Shown here piece after piece: positions 9,724 to 19,664 of a stretch of 64,000 bases of DNA; position 1 is the first letter of the stretch, and every line of letters starts with the position of its first letter. Source of the stretch: Rhodoferax koreense. Lineage in GTDB: Bacteria; Pseudomonadota; Gammaproteobacteria; Burkholderiales; Burkholderiaceae_C. Under the pieces are notes generated by a model. The model saw only the letters and a list, made by a program, of their open reading frames with translations. It was not told the DNA's origin and searched no databases. Both the position numbers and the translations under genes were made by a program. The DNA is taken from the NCBI RefSeq assembly GCF_001955695.1, contig NZ_CP019236.1, forward strand, positions 3,224,001 to 3,288,000, read 5' to 3'.

Positions 9724-10797
9724 CTACTTTGCCGCCATCTGCGGCATGGCCAGCACGGCGGCCAGTTCGCGCTTCCAGAAACGCGCATTGCCGGTGGTGC
9801 CGTGGCCCGAGGTCTGCTCGCTCGCCGGGATCAGCAGCATGCGGCCGTTGGGCACGCGCTTCAAGCTGCGTTCGAGCAGGCCGAGTTCGGGTGGATTGCG
9901 TTCGTCGTCGGCGGCATTGATGGCCAGCACCGTGGCCTTGATCTGCTCCAGATTCGCCGAAGCGTCGTAGTCGCGCGAGGAATCCCATTGGTAGAGATGG
10001 TCGTTGGCGTCACCCTTGAACGGCGCCTTCAGCCGCTGGTCGAGCAGCGCATTGGCCGCGGCGTTGGTGGGCGCGGCCTTCTGCGTGGCCAGCGTACCGC
10101 CGCTGGTGGCGATGCCGAAAAACACCGAGACGAACTGCAGGCTCGGCGGCTGGGTGGTGTAGTTGCCGTTCATCCAGGCAGGGTCGTTCTTGATGCCGTC
10201 GACGATGAGGCGGCGCATCATCCAATTGCGGCCCGACATGGCGGTCGGCACCGAGGCCATGGGCACGGCGATGTCCATGAAGTCGGGGTATTTCTGCGCC
10301 CACAGCCAGGTCTGCATGCCACCCATGGAATTGCCGAGCACCAGCCGCAGATGCCGCACGCCGAGGTGTTCGCGCACCAGGCGGTATTGCGCCTGCACCA
10401 TGTCGTCGTAGTTGTATTTGGGAAAGGCCGCGCGCAGGCCGTCCGACGGCTTGCTCGATTCGCCCGCGCCCAGCGCATCGGGCAGGATGATGAAGTACTT
10501 GCTCGCGTCCAGTGGCTGGCCCGGGCCGAACAGCTCACCTGCGAAGGCCGGTGACAACATGCCGGTGCCCGAGCCGGCCGTGCCGTGCAGGATCAGCACC
10601 GGCTCGCCCGAGGGAGCGCCGACGGTGGTGTAGTGCAGCTTGAGCTCGGGCAGGGTCTCGCCTGTGTGAAAACGGAAGTCGCGCACCACCCAGTCGCCCT
10701 GCTGGGGTGCGGGATAGTCGGCGGCCAGGGCCGAAAAGCCAAGGGTGGCCAACACCGTGGCAGCACACATCGAAACCAATTTTCGAAGCATTCGCAT
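9724..10797 (-). CDS. Secreted alpha/beta-hydrolase, MetX (homoserine O-acetyltransferase)-like
   Basis: A 357-residue alpha/beta-hydrolase with a signal peptide (VSMCAATVLATLGFSALA). The nucleophile elbow is GNSMGGMQ, the acid is probably in NAADDERNPPELG, and the histidine is in SGHGTTGNA. The overall pattern (LHGTAGSGTGML, DALGAGESSKPSDG) is that of the MetX-like branch, but export across the membrane makes methionine biosynthesis unlikely. A periplasmic esterase or acyl hydrolase is more plausible. It lies 89 bases downstream of the Bug-type binding protein on the same strand. Confidence 0.75.
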   Translation of the reverse strand: MRMLRKLVSMCAATVLATLGFSALAADYPAPQQGDWVVRDFRFHTGETLPELKLHYTTVGAPSGEPVLILHGTAGSGTGMLSPAFAGELFGPGQPLDASKYFIILPDALGAGESSKPSDGLRAAFPKYNYDDMVQAQYRLVREHLGVRHLRLVLGNSMGGMQTWLWAQKYPDFMDIAVPMASVPTAMSGRNWMMRRLIVDGIKNDPAWMNGNYTTQPPSLQFVSVFFGIATSGGTLATQKAAPTNAAANALLDQRLKAPFKGDANDHLYQWDSSRDYDASANLEQIKATVLAINAADDERNPPELGLLERSLKRVPNGRMLLIPASEQTSGHGTTGNARFWKRELAAVLAMPQMAAK

Positions 10798-10886
10798 GTC
10801 TTGTCTCCATTGTTGTTGAGAATCCTGTCCGCCGGCATCATGCCACCTGCGGACAGGGTCTGCTTGACTCCGCCACTACTTGGCTT

Positions 10887-11861
10887 CTACTCGGCGGTCT
10901 CCCCGGAATCCTTGATGATCTTCGACCAGCGCGCCATCTCGGCCTCGACGAACTTCCTGTGTTCGGCGGGGGCGAGCCGCTCGTCTGCCACCACGGTCAG
11001 GCCCAGCGCCTCTTCGCGCTTGATGAGCTCCGGGTCCTTTAGCGCCACGCGCAAAGCGGCGTTCAGCCGCGCCAGCACCGCTGGCGGCGTGCCCTTGGGC
11101 GCATACAGGCCATGCCAGACCGTGACATTGAAGCCGGTAAGACCCGCTTCGGAGAGCGTCGGCACCGCGGCCAGCAAAGGCAATGTCATGCGCTGCGGAC
11201 TGCTCACGCCGAACACCTTGACCTTCCTGGCTTCGATCTGCGGCGTGGCATTGGTGGCCTGTTCACACATCAGGTCGACCTGGCCGCCGATCAGGTCGGT
11301 CATGGCCGGCGCCGTGCCCTTGTAAGGCACCGGCGTCATGTTCGACTTGAGCGCGCTCTGCAGCATCAGGCCGCACAGGTGCGAGGCCGAGCCGACGCCG
11401 GCATTGGCCAGGTTGACCTTGCCGTGGTTGTCGGCGATCCATTGGCGCAATTCGGCAAAGTTGTTCGCGGTCAGCGTGGGCTTGCCGATCAGCGTGGACG
11501 GCGCTTCGTTGACCAGGCCCAGGTACTCGAAATCCTCCAGCGTCCTGTAGCTCAGTTTCTTGTACAGCGCCGGCGCAGTCGCCAGGCCGATGTGGTGCAC
11601 CAGCAAGGTGTAGCCATCGGGTACGGCCCGCGCCACACGTGCCGCGCCGATGGTGCCGCCCGCGCCGGCCGTGTTGTCGACGATCACGGTCTGGCCCAGC
11701 GGTTTGCGCAGGGCTTCGGCCAGGTCGCGCGCGATCTTGTCGCTGGGCCCGCCGGCCGCAAACGGCACGAGGAGGGTGACGGGCTTGTCGGGGAATTCGG
11801 CCCGGGCCGCGGCGGCCAGTGCGGCCAGCAGCAATGCGGAGCCGTATCTGAGAAAGCGCAT
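10887..11861 (-). CDS. Bug/TctC family periplasmic substrate-binding protein
   Basis: A 324-residue tripartite tricarboxylate transporter receptor-like protein with an N-terminal signal peptide ending in ALAAAARA. FPDKPVTLLVPFAAGGPSDKIAR and the DNTAGAGGTIGAARVA loop are characteristic of Bug proteins, which bind carboxylates or aromatic acids in the periplasm. No TctA/TctB membrane genes are nearby, as is usual for orphan Bug proteins in Burkholderiales. It follows the D-tartrate dehydratase gene by 70 bases on the same strand, so a hydroxy-dicarboxylate such as tartrate is a reasonable but unproven ligand. Confidence 0.85.
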   Translation of the reverse strand: MRFLRYGSALLLAALAAAARAEFPDKPVTLLVPFAAGGPSDKIARDLAEALRKPLGQTVIVDNTAGAGGTIGAARVARAVPDGYTLLVHHIGLATAPALYKKLSYRTLEDFEYLGLVNEAPSTLIGKPTLTANNFAELRQWIADNHGKVNLANAGVGSASHLCGLMLQSALKSNMTPVPYKGTAPAMTDLIGGQVDLMCEQATNATPQIEARKVKVFGVSSPQRMTLPLLAAVPTLSEAGLTGFNVTVWHGLYAPKGTPPAVLARLNAALRVALKDPELIKREEALGLTVVADERLAPAEHRKFVEAEMARWSKIIKDSGETAE

Positions 11862-11931
11862 GGTTTTGTCTCCTGTATGGTTTCTTGCCCCCTCGCCCCT
11901 CGGAGGAAGGGCTTGGGTGAAAGGTCGCCGC

Positions 11932-13098
11932 TTATTCCGACAGCGCCTTCATGTGCGCGAACAGATCGGCCTTGCCTTCGAAGCCGATACCCGGCAGATC
12001 GGGCATGGTGACGTGGCCGTCGATCACCTTCACGCCGTCGGGAAAGCCGCCGAAGGGCTGGAACAGGTCCGGGTAGCTCTCGTTGCCGCCCAGGCCCAGC
12101 CCGGCGGCGATGTTCAGCGACATCTGGTGGCCGCCGTGCGGGATGCAGCGGCTGGCCGACCAGCCGTGTTCCTTCAGCATATCCAGGGTGCGCAAATATT
12201 CCACCAGACCGTAGCTCAGCGCGCAGTCGAACTGCAGCCAGTCGCGGTCGGCGCGCATGCCGCCGTAGCGGATCAGGTTGCGCGCGTCCTGCATGGAAAA
12301 CAGGTTCTCGCCGGTGGCCATTGGGTTCTTGTAGTAGTTGCGCAGCGTCGCCTGGAGTTCGTAGTCGAGCGGATCACCGGCTTCTTCGTACCAGAACAGG
12401 TCGTACTGCGACAGCGCCTTGGCATAGGCAATCGCCGTGTCCAGGTCGAAGCGGCCGTTGGCATCCACCGCCAGCTTCTGGCCGTCCTGCAGCACGCTGA
12501 GAATGGAGTCGATGCGGCGCAGGTCTTCATCCAGCGAGGCGCCGCCGATCTTCTTCTTGACCACGGTGTAGCCGCGGTCGATGTAGCTTCGCATCTCGTC
12601 CTTGAGCTTGCCGTGGTCCTGGCCGGGATAGTAATAACCGCCGGCGGCGTAGACGAAGACCTTTCGATTCGCCTGGCCGTTGCCGTAGCGGTCGGCCAGC
12701 AGCTGGAACAGCGGCTTGCCTTCGATCTTGGCGACCGCGTCCCAGACCGCCATGTCCATGGTGCCGATGGCCACCGAGCGTTCGCCGTGGCCGCCGGGCT
12801 TCTCGTTGGTGAACATGGCGTTCCAGACCTTGTGCGGATCGATGTTCTTTCCGCTGTCGTCGACAAGCGACTCCGGATCGGCTTCGAGCACACGCGGGAT
12901 GAAACGTTCGCGCATGAGCTTGCCCTGGCCGTAGCGGCCGTTGGAGTTGAAACCGTAGCCGACCACGGGTTTGCCGTCGCGGACCACGTCGGTGATCACG
13001 GCCACCAGGCTCAGCGTCATCTTGCTGAAGTCGATGTAGGCGTTGCGGATGGGGGAACTGATGGGGAGGGTGATCTCCCGAATGTCGACGATTTTCAT
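11932..13098 (-). CDS. tarD: D(-)-tartrate dehydratase (enolase superfamily)
   Basis: A 388-residue mandelate-racemase-group enolase superfamily enzyme. From memory it closely resembles characterised D-tartrate dehydratase across its length (ISSPIRNAYIDF near the N-terminus, NEKPGGHGERSVA, and PDLFQPFGGFPDG and MPDLPGIGFEGK near the end). The reaction would convert D-tartrate to oxaloacetate and water. Visible catalytic parts are KKKIGG (about 180), metal ligands in VDANGRF (about 212), WYEEAGDP and ATGEN, and the base histidine in PHGGHQ (about 322). I start at MKIVDIREITLP; the longer frame would cross into the LysR gene. It is divergent from a LysR regulator and followed by a Bug protein, suggesting a small tartrate-use locus. 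Confidence 0.85.
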   Translation of the reverse strand: MKIVDIREITLPISSPIRNAYIDFSKMTLSLVAVITDVVRDGKPVVGYGFNSNGRYGQGKLMRERFIPRVLEADPESLVDDSGKNIDPHKVWNAMFTNEKPGGHGERSVAIGTMDMAVWDAVAKIEGKPLFQLLADRYGNGQANRKVFVYAAGGYYYPGQDHGKLKDEMRSYIDRGYTVVKKKIGGASLDEDLRRIDSILSVLQDGQKLAVDANGRFDLDTAIAYAKALSQYDLFWYEEAGDPLDYELQATLRNYYKNPMATGENLFSMQDARNLIRYGGMRADRDWLQFDCALSYGLVEYLRTLDMLKEHGWSASRCIPHGGHQMSLNIAAGLGLGGNESYPDLFQPFGGFPDGVKVIDGHVTMPDLPGIGFEGKADLFAHMKALSE

Positions 13099-13177
13099 GG
13101 ATGCTCCGTAGTGGACCGATGGGTTGGTGCGCCTATCATCCCAAGTGCGGCCCCATCCGGCCAATGCTCTTTTTCTC

Positions 13178-13198
13178 TGCTTCAATGCCTTCAAAGCA
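13178..13198. promoter_or_regulatory. Candidate LysR binding site (T-N11-A type)
   Basis: TGCTT, eleven bases, AAGCA: a perfect 5-bp dyad with the T-N11-A geometry of LysR-type sites, in the 106-base region between divergent tarD and lysR. It lies seven bases before the lysR ATG, so autoregulation is plausible. It also contains a near-tandem CTTCAATGC/CTTCAAAGC. Confidence 0.4.
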
Positions 13199-13204
13199 CC
13201 GGTG

Positions 13205-14098
13205 ATGAACCTCTCCTGGCTCGACGATTTCCTGGCCCTGGCCGCCACGGGCAACTTCTCCCGCGCGGCCGACGAACGCCACATGACCCAGCCCGCCTTC
13301 AGCCGCCGCGTGCGGGCGTTGGAGGAATGGCTGGGCACCGAACTGTTCGACCGCAGCACCCAGCCCGCGCGGCTGACCGAGACGGGTGAGTGGTTCAAGA
13401 GCGTGGCGCAGGACCTGCTGGCCCAGGTGGCGCGGGTGCCCGGCGAGGCGCGCGCCGTGGCCGAGGCCAGTTCGGCCACGCTGCGCTTCGCCGCCACCCA
13501 TGCGCTGTCGTTCACTTTCCTGCCGGGATGGCTGCGCGGCCTGGAGTCGCGCACGTCCGTGGGACCGGTGCAGCTCGTCTCCGACGTGATGCAGCGCTGC
13601 GAGGCCCTGCTGCTGCAGAGCAAGGTGCAGTTCGTGCTGAGCCATGCCCACGCGCGCATCGCGAGTCCGCTGCAGGCCGCCGGTTATCCGTCGGTGCAGG
13701 TCGGCGCAGACCTGCTGATCCCGGTGTCCGCGCCGGGCGGCGTTGGCCTGGCGCGGCATCGCCTGGGCCTGCAGGAGCCTGCTCCTGCCTGGCTCAGCTA
13801 CAGCGCCGAATCCGGCCTGGGCGCCATCCTGCGCGAGGTGCATGGCGTCGCGCTCGAACGGCTCGCCGGGCAGACGCTGTTCACGGCGCACCTGGCGTCG
13901 GTGCTGCGCACCATGGTGCTGGATGGCCGTGGGCTGGCCTGGCTGCCGCGCACGCTGATCGCCGACGATCTCGCCAGCGGCAGGCTGGTCGAGGCGGCCG
14001 CGGCCGAATGGTCGATCCCGCTTGAGGTGCGGCTGTACCGCGACCGCGCCCACCTCGGCCGCGCGGCCGAGGCGCTGTGGACGGCGGCGGGCGGCTGA
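13205..14098 (+). CDS. LysR family transcriptional regulator
   Basis: A 297-residue regulator with the usual N-terminal winged helix (WLDDFLALAATGNFSRAADE, MTQPAFSRRVRALEEWLG) and a C-terminal effector-binding domain (residues about 90-290). The ATG at 13205 (MNLSWLDD) is chosen over the longer open frame because the family begins two to three residues before the LDDFLAL helix. It is divergent from tarD with a T-N11-A dyad between them, so it probably controls the tartrate locus. The effector is unproven. Confidence 0.85.
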   Translation: MNLSWLDDFLALAATGNFSRAADERHMTQPAFSRRVRALEEWLGTELFDRSTQPARLTETGEWFKSVAQDLLAQVARVPGEARAVAEASSATLRFAATHALSFTFLPGWLRGLESRTSVGPVQLVSDVMQRCEALLLQSKVQFVLSHAHARIASPLQAAGYPSVQVGADLLIPVSAPGGVGLARHRLGLQEPAPAWLSYSAESGLGAILREVHGVALERLAGQTLFTAHLASVLRTMVLDGRGLAWLPRTLIADDLASGRLVEAAAAEWSIPLEVRLYRDRAHLGRAAEALWTAAGG

Positions 14099-14131
14099 AC
14101 CGATCGGTTTTGTCCGGGATAATCCAGCCCC

Positions 14132-15406
14132 ATGAATCCCCTGCTCGCTAAACTCCAGCCCTACCCCTTCGAGCGGCTGAAACAGCTGTTCGCCAGCGTC
14201 ACACCCAACCCGGCCTACCGGCCGATCAGCCTGGGCATCGGCGAACCCAAGCACGCCACGCCGCCTTTTCTGCAGCAGGCCATGGCGGCGGCCATCACCA
14301 GCCCGATCGCCTCCAGCGGTGCATCGTCGGGGCTCGCGGCCTATCCGGCCACGGCCGGTGACCCGGCGCTGCGCCAATCGTTCACCGACTGGCTGCAGCG
14401 GCGCTACCACCTGAAGCTCGACCCGGCCACCCAGGTGCTGCCGGTGAACGGCTCGCGCGAAGCCTTGTTCGCCTTCGCGCAGACCGTGATCGACCCGAGC
14501 CGGACCGATGCCACCGTGGTCTGCCCGAATCCGTTCTACCAGATCTACGAAGGCGCGACGCTGCTGGCCGGCGCCACGCCGTGGTATGCGCCCAGCGACC
14601 CCGCGCGCAACTTCGCGGTCGATTGGGACAGCGTGCCGGCCGAGGTCTGGGCCAGGACGCAGCTGCTGTTCGTCTGCTCGCCCGGCAACCCAACGGGCGC
14701 CGTGATGCCGCTGGCCGAGTGGGAAAAGCTGTTCGCACTGAGCGACCGGCACGGTTTCGTGATCGCCTCAGACGAGTGCTACAGCGAGATCTACTTCCGT
14801 GACGAGCCGCCGCTGGGCGGCCTGGAGGCGGCCTTCAAACTCGGCCGCAAGGATTTCAGGAACATCGTGGCCTTCACCAGCCTGTCCAAACGCAGCAACG
14901 TGCCCGGCCTGCGCAGCGGCTTCGTGGCCGGCGACGCGGCGCTGATGAAGCAGTTCCTGCTCTACCGCACCTACCACGGCAGCGCCATGAGCCCGGTGGT
15001 GCAGGCCGCGAGCATCGCCGCCTGGAACGAGGAAAGCCACGTGGTCGACAACCGCGCGCAGTACCGCGCCAAGTTCGCCGAAGTCACGCCGCTGCTGGCC
15101 GAGGTGATGGACGTGGCCCTGCCCGACGCCGGTTTCTACCTCTGGGCCGAGGTGCCCGGCCCGGCCATCGTGGATGGCCTGGACAGCGACGCGGCCTTCG
15201 CACGCGACCTGCTGGCTGCCTACAATGTGACGGTGCTGCCGGGCAGTTACCTGGCCCGCGAAACCGCTGGGCCGGCCGACGCCGATGGCCATCCCACCAC
15301 GCTGAACCCTGGCCGCCAACGCATCCGCATGGCCTTGGTGGCCGAAACCGCCGAATGCGCGGAAGCCGCAAAACGCATCGTCCAGTTCGTCAAGGCGCGA
15401 GCCTGA
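14132..15406 (+). CDS. dapC: Succinyldiaminopimelate transaminase
   Basis: A 424-residue class I/II PLP aminotransferase. Motifs are [46 protein letters not shown] and the PLP lysine in [15 protein letters not shown] (about residue 252). The closing [11 protein letters not shown] carries the substrate-carboxylate arginine. It converts N-succinyl-2-amino-6-ketopimelate and glutamate to succinyl-diaminopimelate in lysine/peptidoglycan synthesis. It heads the run dapC, dapD, pilU, dapE, prmB. A -10-like GATAAT sits just ahead of the start. Confidence 0.9.
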   Translation: MNPLLAKLQPYPFERLKQLFASVTPNPAYRPISLGIGEPKHATPPFLQQAMAAAITSPIASSGASSGLAAYPATAGDPALRQSFTDWLQRRYHLKLDPATQVLPVNGSREALFAFAQTVIDPSRTDATVVCPNPFYQIYEGATLLAGATPWYAPSDPARNFAVDWDSVPAEVWARTQLLFVCSPGNPTGAVMPLAEWEKLFALSDRHGFVIASDECYSEIYFRDEPPLGGLEAAFKLGRKDFRNIVAFTSLSKRSNVPGLRSGFVAGDAALMKQFLLYRTYHGSAMSPVVQAASIAAWNEESHVVDNRAQYRAKFAEVTPLLAEVMDVALPDAGFYLWAEVPGPAIVDGLDSDAAFARDLLAAYNVTVLPGSYLARETAGPADADGHPTTLNPGRQRIRMALVAETAECAEAAKRIVQFVKARA

Positions 15407-15446
15407 TTCGCTTTTTCATTTTCCCGTTCCACAGAGACCTTCAGAC

Positions 15447-16280
15447 ATGACACAGCAACTGCAAAACACCATCGACGCCGCCTGGGAAAACCGCGCCAGC
15501 CTCTCGCCTTCTTCGGCACCGAAAGAAGTCAGCGAAGCCGTCGAACACGTGATCCACGAACTGAACAACGGCACGCTGCGCGTGGCCACGCGCGAAGCCG
15601 TGGGCCAGTGGACCGTGCACCAGTGGATCAAGAAGGCCGTGCTGCTGTCGTTCCGCCTGAAGGACAACGAGCTGATCCAGGCCGGCCAGCTCGGCTTCTA
15701 CGACAAGGTGCCGACCAAGTTCGCGCACCTGAGCGCCGAGGAAATGAAGGCCACCGGCGTGCGCGTGGTGCCGCCGGCCGTGGCGCGCCGCGGCAGCTTC
15801 ATCGCCAAGGGTGCGATCCTGATGCCGAGCTACGTGAACATCGGCGCCTATGTCGATGAAGGCACCATGGTCGACACCTGGGCCACCGTGGGCTCGTGCG
15901 CACAGGTCGGCAAGAACGTGCACCTCTCCGGCGGCGTGGGCCTGGGCGGCGTGCTCGAGCCGCTGCAGGCCAACCCGACCATCATCGAAGACAACTGCTT
16001 CATCGGCGCACGCTCCGAAGTCGTCGAAGGCGTGATCGTCGAGGAGAACTCTGTGCTGGGCATGGGCGTCTACATCGGCCAGAGCACGCCGATCTTCAAG
16101 CGGGACACCGGCGAGATCATCTACGGCCGCGTGCCCGCCGGCAGCGTGGTGATCAGCGGTGCCCTGCACAAGAAGACGGCCGACGGCACGCCCTACAGCA
16201 CCTATGCGGCCGTCATCGTCAAGACCGTCGACGCCCAGACCCGCGCCAAGACCAGCCTGAACGACCTGCTGCGCGACTGA
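15447..16280 (+). CDS. dapD: 2,3,4,5-tetrahydropyridine-2,6-dicarboxylate N-succinyltransferase
   Basis: A 277-residue trimeric left-handed beta-helix acyltransferase that succinylates tetrahydrodipicolinate using succinyl-CoA. Family marks include [35 protein letters not shown] (given as two adjoining pieces [11 protein letters not shown] and [15 protein letters not shown]), [21 protein letters not shown] and the hexapeptide repeats through [10 protein letters not shown]. Length matches the E. coli enzyme. It lies 40 bases after dapC, so co-transcription is expected. Confidence 0.95.
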   Translation: MTQQLQNTIDAAWENRASLSPSSAPKEVSEAVEHVIHELNNGTLRVATREAVGQWTVHQWIKKAVLLSFRLKDNELIQAGQLGFYDKVPTKFAHLSAEEMKATGVRVVPPAVARRGSFIAKGAILMPSYVNIGAYVDEGTMVDTWATVGSCAQVGKNVHLSGGVGLGGVLEPLQANPTIIEDNCFIGARSEVVEGVIVEENSVLGMGVYIGQSTPIFKRDTGEIIYGRVPAGSVVISGALHKKTADGTPYSTYAAVIVKTVDAQTRAKTSLNDLLRD

Positions 16281-16340
16281 TCGCGCGATCTTTCGTTACA
16301 TTGTGTTCTACGGTCGAGAAATTCACTTTCAGGAAACACC

Positions 16341-17483
16341 ATGAGCACGATGGAGCGGATATTGCGGTTGATGCAGGAGAAGCGCGCCTCCGACCTCTTC
16401 CTCTCGGCCAACGCACCGGCCCTGATCAAGATCGGCGGCCAGGCCGTGCCGATCAACAGCCAGCTGCTGCAGTGGGATGCCCCGCGCAACCTGCTGGCCG
16501 AAGTCGTGCCCGCCGGCCGCATCGAGGAGCTGGAGCAGACCGGCGAGCTGAACATGGCGATCTCCATGGTCGGCGTGGGCCGCTTCCGCGTGAGCGCCAT
16601 GCGCCAGCGCGGCACGTATGCGGTGGTGATCCGCTACATCACCAGCGAAATCCCGTCGCTGGCCGGCTTGAAGGTGCCGCCGGTGCTCGGCGAACTGATC
16701 ATGCAAAAGCGCGGGCTGGTGCTGGTGGTGGGGGCTACCGGCGCCGGCAAGACGACCACGCTCGCGGCCATGATCGACCACCGCAACGCCAATGCCAGCG
16801 GCCACATCCTGACCATCGAGGAGCCGGTTGAATACCTGTTCCGCAACAAGAAATCGGTGGTCAACCAGCGCGAGGTCGGCACCGACACCGACTCCCTGCA
16901 GGTCGCGCTGAAGAACGCGCTGCGCCAGGCGCCCGACGTGATCCTGATCGGCGAGATCCGCGACCGCGAAACCATGACGGCGGCGATACAGTATGCGCAG
17001 ACCGGCCACCTGTGCCTGGCCACGCTGCATGCGAACAACAGCTACCAGGCGCTGAACCGCATCCTGAACTTCTACCCCGTGGAAACGCGGGCCACCATGC
17101 TCGGCGACCTGGCGTCCAGCCTGAAAGCCATCGTCTCGCAGCGCCTGCTGCGCACGCCCGCAGGCGAACGCGTGCCGGCGGTGGAAATCCTGCTCAACAC
17201 CATCCTGGTGACCGACCTCATCGAAAAAGGCGACTTCGGCGCGGTCAAGGAGGCCATGGAAAAATCCATCGCCGACGGTTCGCAGACCTTCGAAGGCGAC
17301 ATCGCGCGCCTGATCAAGGAAGGCATCATCGACCGCAAGGAAGGCCTGGCCAACGCCGATTCGGCCACCAACCTAATGTGGCGGCTGCAGAACGATTTCG
17401 AGCGCGCCGCCCCGCCACCGGCACCCGCCGAGACCGAAAACGAAGCGTCCTTTACGGAAATCGTGCTGGACGTCAAACATTAG
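16341..17483 (+). CDS. pilU: Type IV pilus retraction ATPase, PilU/PilT family
   Basis: A 380-residue secretion/motility AAA ATPase. Walker A is [10 protein letters not shown] (about 131-140), the Asp box follows in [12 protein letters not shown], Walker B is ILIGEIRD (about 203), and the His box is [10 protein letters not shown] (about 220-229). The long acidic C-terminal tail (after LMWRLQND) and the overall length fit PilU better than PilT. It would power pilus retraction at the inner membrane. It lies between dapD and dapE, eight bases before the dapE start, with no other pilus gene nearby, so it is probably expressed with lysine biosynthesis genes. A ribosome site (AGGAAA) precedes the ATG. 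Confidence 0.85.
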   Translation: MSTMERILRLMQEKRASDLFLSANAPALIKIGGQAVPINSQLLQWDAPRNLLAEVVPAGRIEELEQTGELNMAISMVGVGRFRVSAMRQRGTYAVVIRYITSEIPSLAGLKVPPVLGELIMQKRGLVLVVGATGAGKTTTLAAMIDHRNANASGHILTIEEPVEYLFRNKKSVVNQREVGTDTDSLQVALKNALRQAPDVILIGEIRDRETMTAAIQYAQTGHLCLATLHANNSYQALNRILNFYPVETRATMLGDLASSLKAIVSQRLLRTPAGERVPAVEILLNTILVTDLIEKGDFGAVKEAMEKSIADGSQTFEGDIARLIKEGIIDRKEGLANADSATNLMWRLQNDFERAAPPPAPAETENEASFTEIVLDVKH

Positions 17484-17491
17484 GAATACCG

Positions 17492-18697
17492 ATGAGCCGC
17501 ACACTGCAACTCACCGAACAACTGATCTCGCGCCACTCCGTCACCCCGGAAGACGCGCACTGCCAGAAAATCATCGCCGAACGCCTGAAGCCGCTGGGCT
17601 TCGTGTTCGAGACGGTGGAAAGCGGCCCGGACGACTTCCGCGTGACCAACCTGTGGGCCGTGCGCAAGGGCTTCGGCCCGACGGATGCGGCCCAGGCCTC
17701 GACCGCCACACCGGTGGCGACCAAGCTCATCGTCTTCGCCGGCCACACCGACGTGGTGCCCACCGGCCCGCTCGAGCAGTGGACCAGCGACCCGTTCACC
17801 CCCACGCATCGCGACGGCAAGCTGTTCGGCCGCGGCGCCAGCGACATGAAGACCTCCATCGCCGCCTTCGTGGTGGCGGTGGAGGAATTCGTGGCGGCAC
17901 ATCCCGATTCCTACCTGTCGATCGCGCTGCTGCTCACCAGCGACGAGGAAGGCCCGGCCACCGACGGTACCGTGATCATGTGCGAATGGCTGGAGCGCCA
18001 CGGCGAGCAGATCGACTACTGCATCGTCGGCGAGCCCACCTCGGTGGAGCGCACCGGCGACATGATCAAGAACGGCCGGCGCGGCACTATGGGCGGCAAG
18101 CTCACCGTGAAGGGCGTGCAAGGCCACATCGCCTATCCGCAACTCGCGAAGAACCCGATCCACCTGGCGCTGCCGGCGCTCGCCGAACTGGCCACGGTGG
18201 AATGGGACAAGGGCAATGCCTTCTTCCAGCCGACGAGCTGGCAGATCAGCAACATCCATTCGGGCACCGGCGCCACCAACGTGATCCCGGGCGCGGCGGT
18301 GGTGGACTTCAACTTCCGCTTCTGCACCGAATCCACCGCCGAAGGCCTGCAGCAAAGGGTGCAGGAGGTGCTGGACCGGCACGGGCTCGACTATGAGCTG
18401 AAGTGGACCGTCGGCGGCCAGCCGTTTTTGACCACGCCGGGCACACTCGTTGATGCGGTGAGCGAAGCCATCCGCCAGGAAACCGGCCTCGCCACCGAGC
18501 TCTCCACCACCGGCGGCACGAGCGACGGGCGCTTCATCGCGCGCATCTGCCCGCAGGTGATCGAGCTCGGCCCGCCGAACGCGAGCATCCACAAGATCGA
18601 CGAACACGTGGCGCTCGCCGACATCGAACCGCTGAAGAACATCTACCGCCGCGTGCTGGTGCTGCTGGACCAGCAATTGCAGGCAGATCCGGCATGA
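17492..18697 (+). CDS. dapE: Succinyl-diaminopimelate desuccinylase
   Basis: A 401-residue M20 metallopeptidase-family enzyme that cleaves succinyl-diaminopimelate to LL-diaminopimelate and succinate. Di-zinc site residues are visible in [11 protein letters not shown] (about 83), [10 protein letters not shown], the catalytic [11 protein letters not shown] (about 151) and GEPTSVE, with the closing histidine in [14 protein letters not shown]. The start at [10 protein letters not shown] follows the pilU stop by eight bases. The stop overlaps the prmB start by four bases (ATGA). It is slightly longer than the usual 375-380 residues because of an alanine/threonine-rich insertion near residue 65-75. 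Confidence 0.95.
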   Translation: MSRTLQLTEQLISRHSVTPEDAHCQKIIAERLKPLGFVFETVESGPDDFRVTNLWAVRKGFGPTDAAQASTATPVATKLIVFAGHTDVVPTGPLEQWTSDPFTPTHRDGKLFGRGASDMKTSIAAFVVAVEEFVAAHPDSYLSIALLLTSDEEGPATDGTVIMCEWLERHGEQIDYCIVGEPTSVERTGDMIKNGRRGTMGGKLTVKGVQGHIAYPQLAKNPIHLALPALAELATVEWDKGNAFFQPTSWQISNIHSGTGATNVIPGAAVVDFNFRFCTESTAEGLQQRVQEVLDRHGLDYELKWTVGGQPFLTTPGTLVDAVSEAIRQETGLATELSTTGGTSDGRFIARICPQVIELGPPNASIHKIDEHVALADIEPLKNIYRRVLVLLDQQLQADPA

Positions 18698-19563
18698 CCG
18701 TCCTCGAACTCATCGAACAGGGCGCCTCCAGGCTGGAGGCCGCCGGCGTCTCCTACGGCCACGGCACGGCCAACGCCTTCGACGAGGCCGCCTGGCTGGT
18801 GTTGTGGCGGCTCGGCCTTCCGCTCGACGCCCTGGATGAAGTATCAAATCGGCTTGTGACGCAGGAAGAACAAGCGCAGGTTGCTACACTTTTTGAATCC
18901 CGCATCAGCACGCGCAAACCCGCGGCCTACCTCACGCGCGAAGCCTGGCTGCAGGGCGTGCCCTTCTACGTGGACGAACGCGCCATCGTGCCGCGCTCCT
19001 TCATCGCCGAATTGCTGATGGACGGCGGCTTCGACTATTGGCTGCGTGAAGACACGAGCAAAGTACTGGACCTGTGCACCGGCAACGGCAGCCTCGCCGT
19101 GCTCGCGGCCATGGTGTTCCCGGAGGTCACGGTGGTCGGCGCCGACCTGAGCCCCGACGCCTTGGCCGTGGCGCGCATCAACGTCGACAAACACGGCCTG
19201 GCCGAGCGCATCACCCTGGTCGAATGCGACGGCCTGAGCAAAGTGGAAGGCCCGTTCGACCTGATCCTGTGCAACCCGCCGTATGTGAACAGCGGCAGCA
19301 TGGCCACGCTGCCCGCCGAATACCAGGCCGAGCCGGCCCTGGCGCTGGCCGGCGGCACGGACGGCATGGACTTCATCCGCACGCTGCTGCGCGATGCTGC
19401 GGCCAAGATGTCTCCCGAAGCCGTGCTGGTGCTCGAGATCGGCAACGAACGTGAGCATTTCGAGGCGGCGTTCCCTACGCTGGAAGTGTTCTGGCTGGAG
19501 ACCAGTGCGGGGGAAGACCAGGTGCTGTTGGTCACACGGGACGCGCTGGCCGCGCTTTCCTAG
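18694..19563 (+). CDS. prmB: 50S ribosomal protein L3 N5-glutamine methyltransferase
   Basis: A 289-residue HemK-family SAM methyltransferase that modifies a glutamine of ribosomal protein L3. The SAM site is [15 protein letters not shown], and the signature [14 protein letters not shown] (about 194) binds the glutamine amide. [16 protein letters not shown] is diagnostic of PrmB rather than PrmC. The start overlaps the dapE stop by four bases, so translation is coupled. It ends the cluster and is followed by a strong palindromic repeat. Confidence 0.9.
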   Translation: MTVLELIEQGASRLEAAGVSYGHGTANAFDEAAWLVLWRLGLPLDALDEVSNRLVTQEEQAQVATLFESRISTRKPAAYLTREAWLQGVPFYVDERAIVPRSFIAELLMDGGFDYWLREDTSKVLDLCTGNGSLAVLAAMVFPEVTVVGADLSPDALAVARINVDKHGLAERITLVECDGLSKVEGPFDLILCNPPYVNSGSMATLPAEYQAEPALALAGGTDGMDFIRTLLRDAAAKMSPEAVLVLEIGNEREHFEAAFPTLEVFWLETSAGEDQVLLVTRDALAALS

Positions 19564-19567
19564 TTCC

Positions 19568-19636
19568 CGTTCGCACTGAGCTTGTCGAAGTGCTGCCCCA
19601 TGCGCAGAAGGGGCTTCGACAGGCTCAGCCCGAACG
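19568..19636. repeat. REP-like long inverted repeat, probable bidirectional terminator
   Basis: Two 23-base arms (19568-19590 and 19614-19636) pair with three mismatches around a 23-base loop; the core reads TTCGACAGGCTCAG on one arm. I recall this kind of palindrome as a dispersed element in Burkholderiales and Xanthomonas genomes. It fills the 101-base gap between the convergent ends of prmB and gnd, where a hairpin active on both strands would end both transcripts. Confidence 0.7.
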
Positions 19637-19664
19637 GATTTCCGTGAGCCGGGCAGCGGTGACG

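Noticed and set aside
11887..11922. A CCCCTCGCCCCTCGGAGG string between tarD and the Bug gene, like a common palindromic intergenic repeat.
   Set aside because: The arms pair poorly (only short matching runs), so I do not call it a hairpin or repeat.
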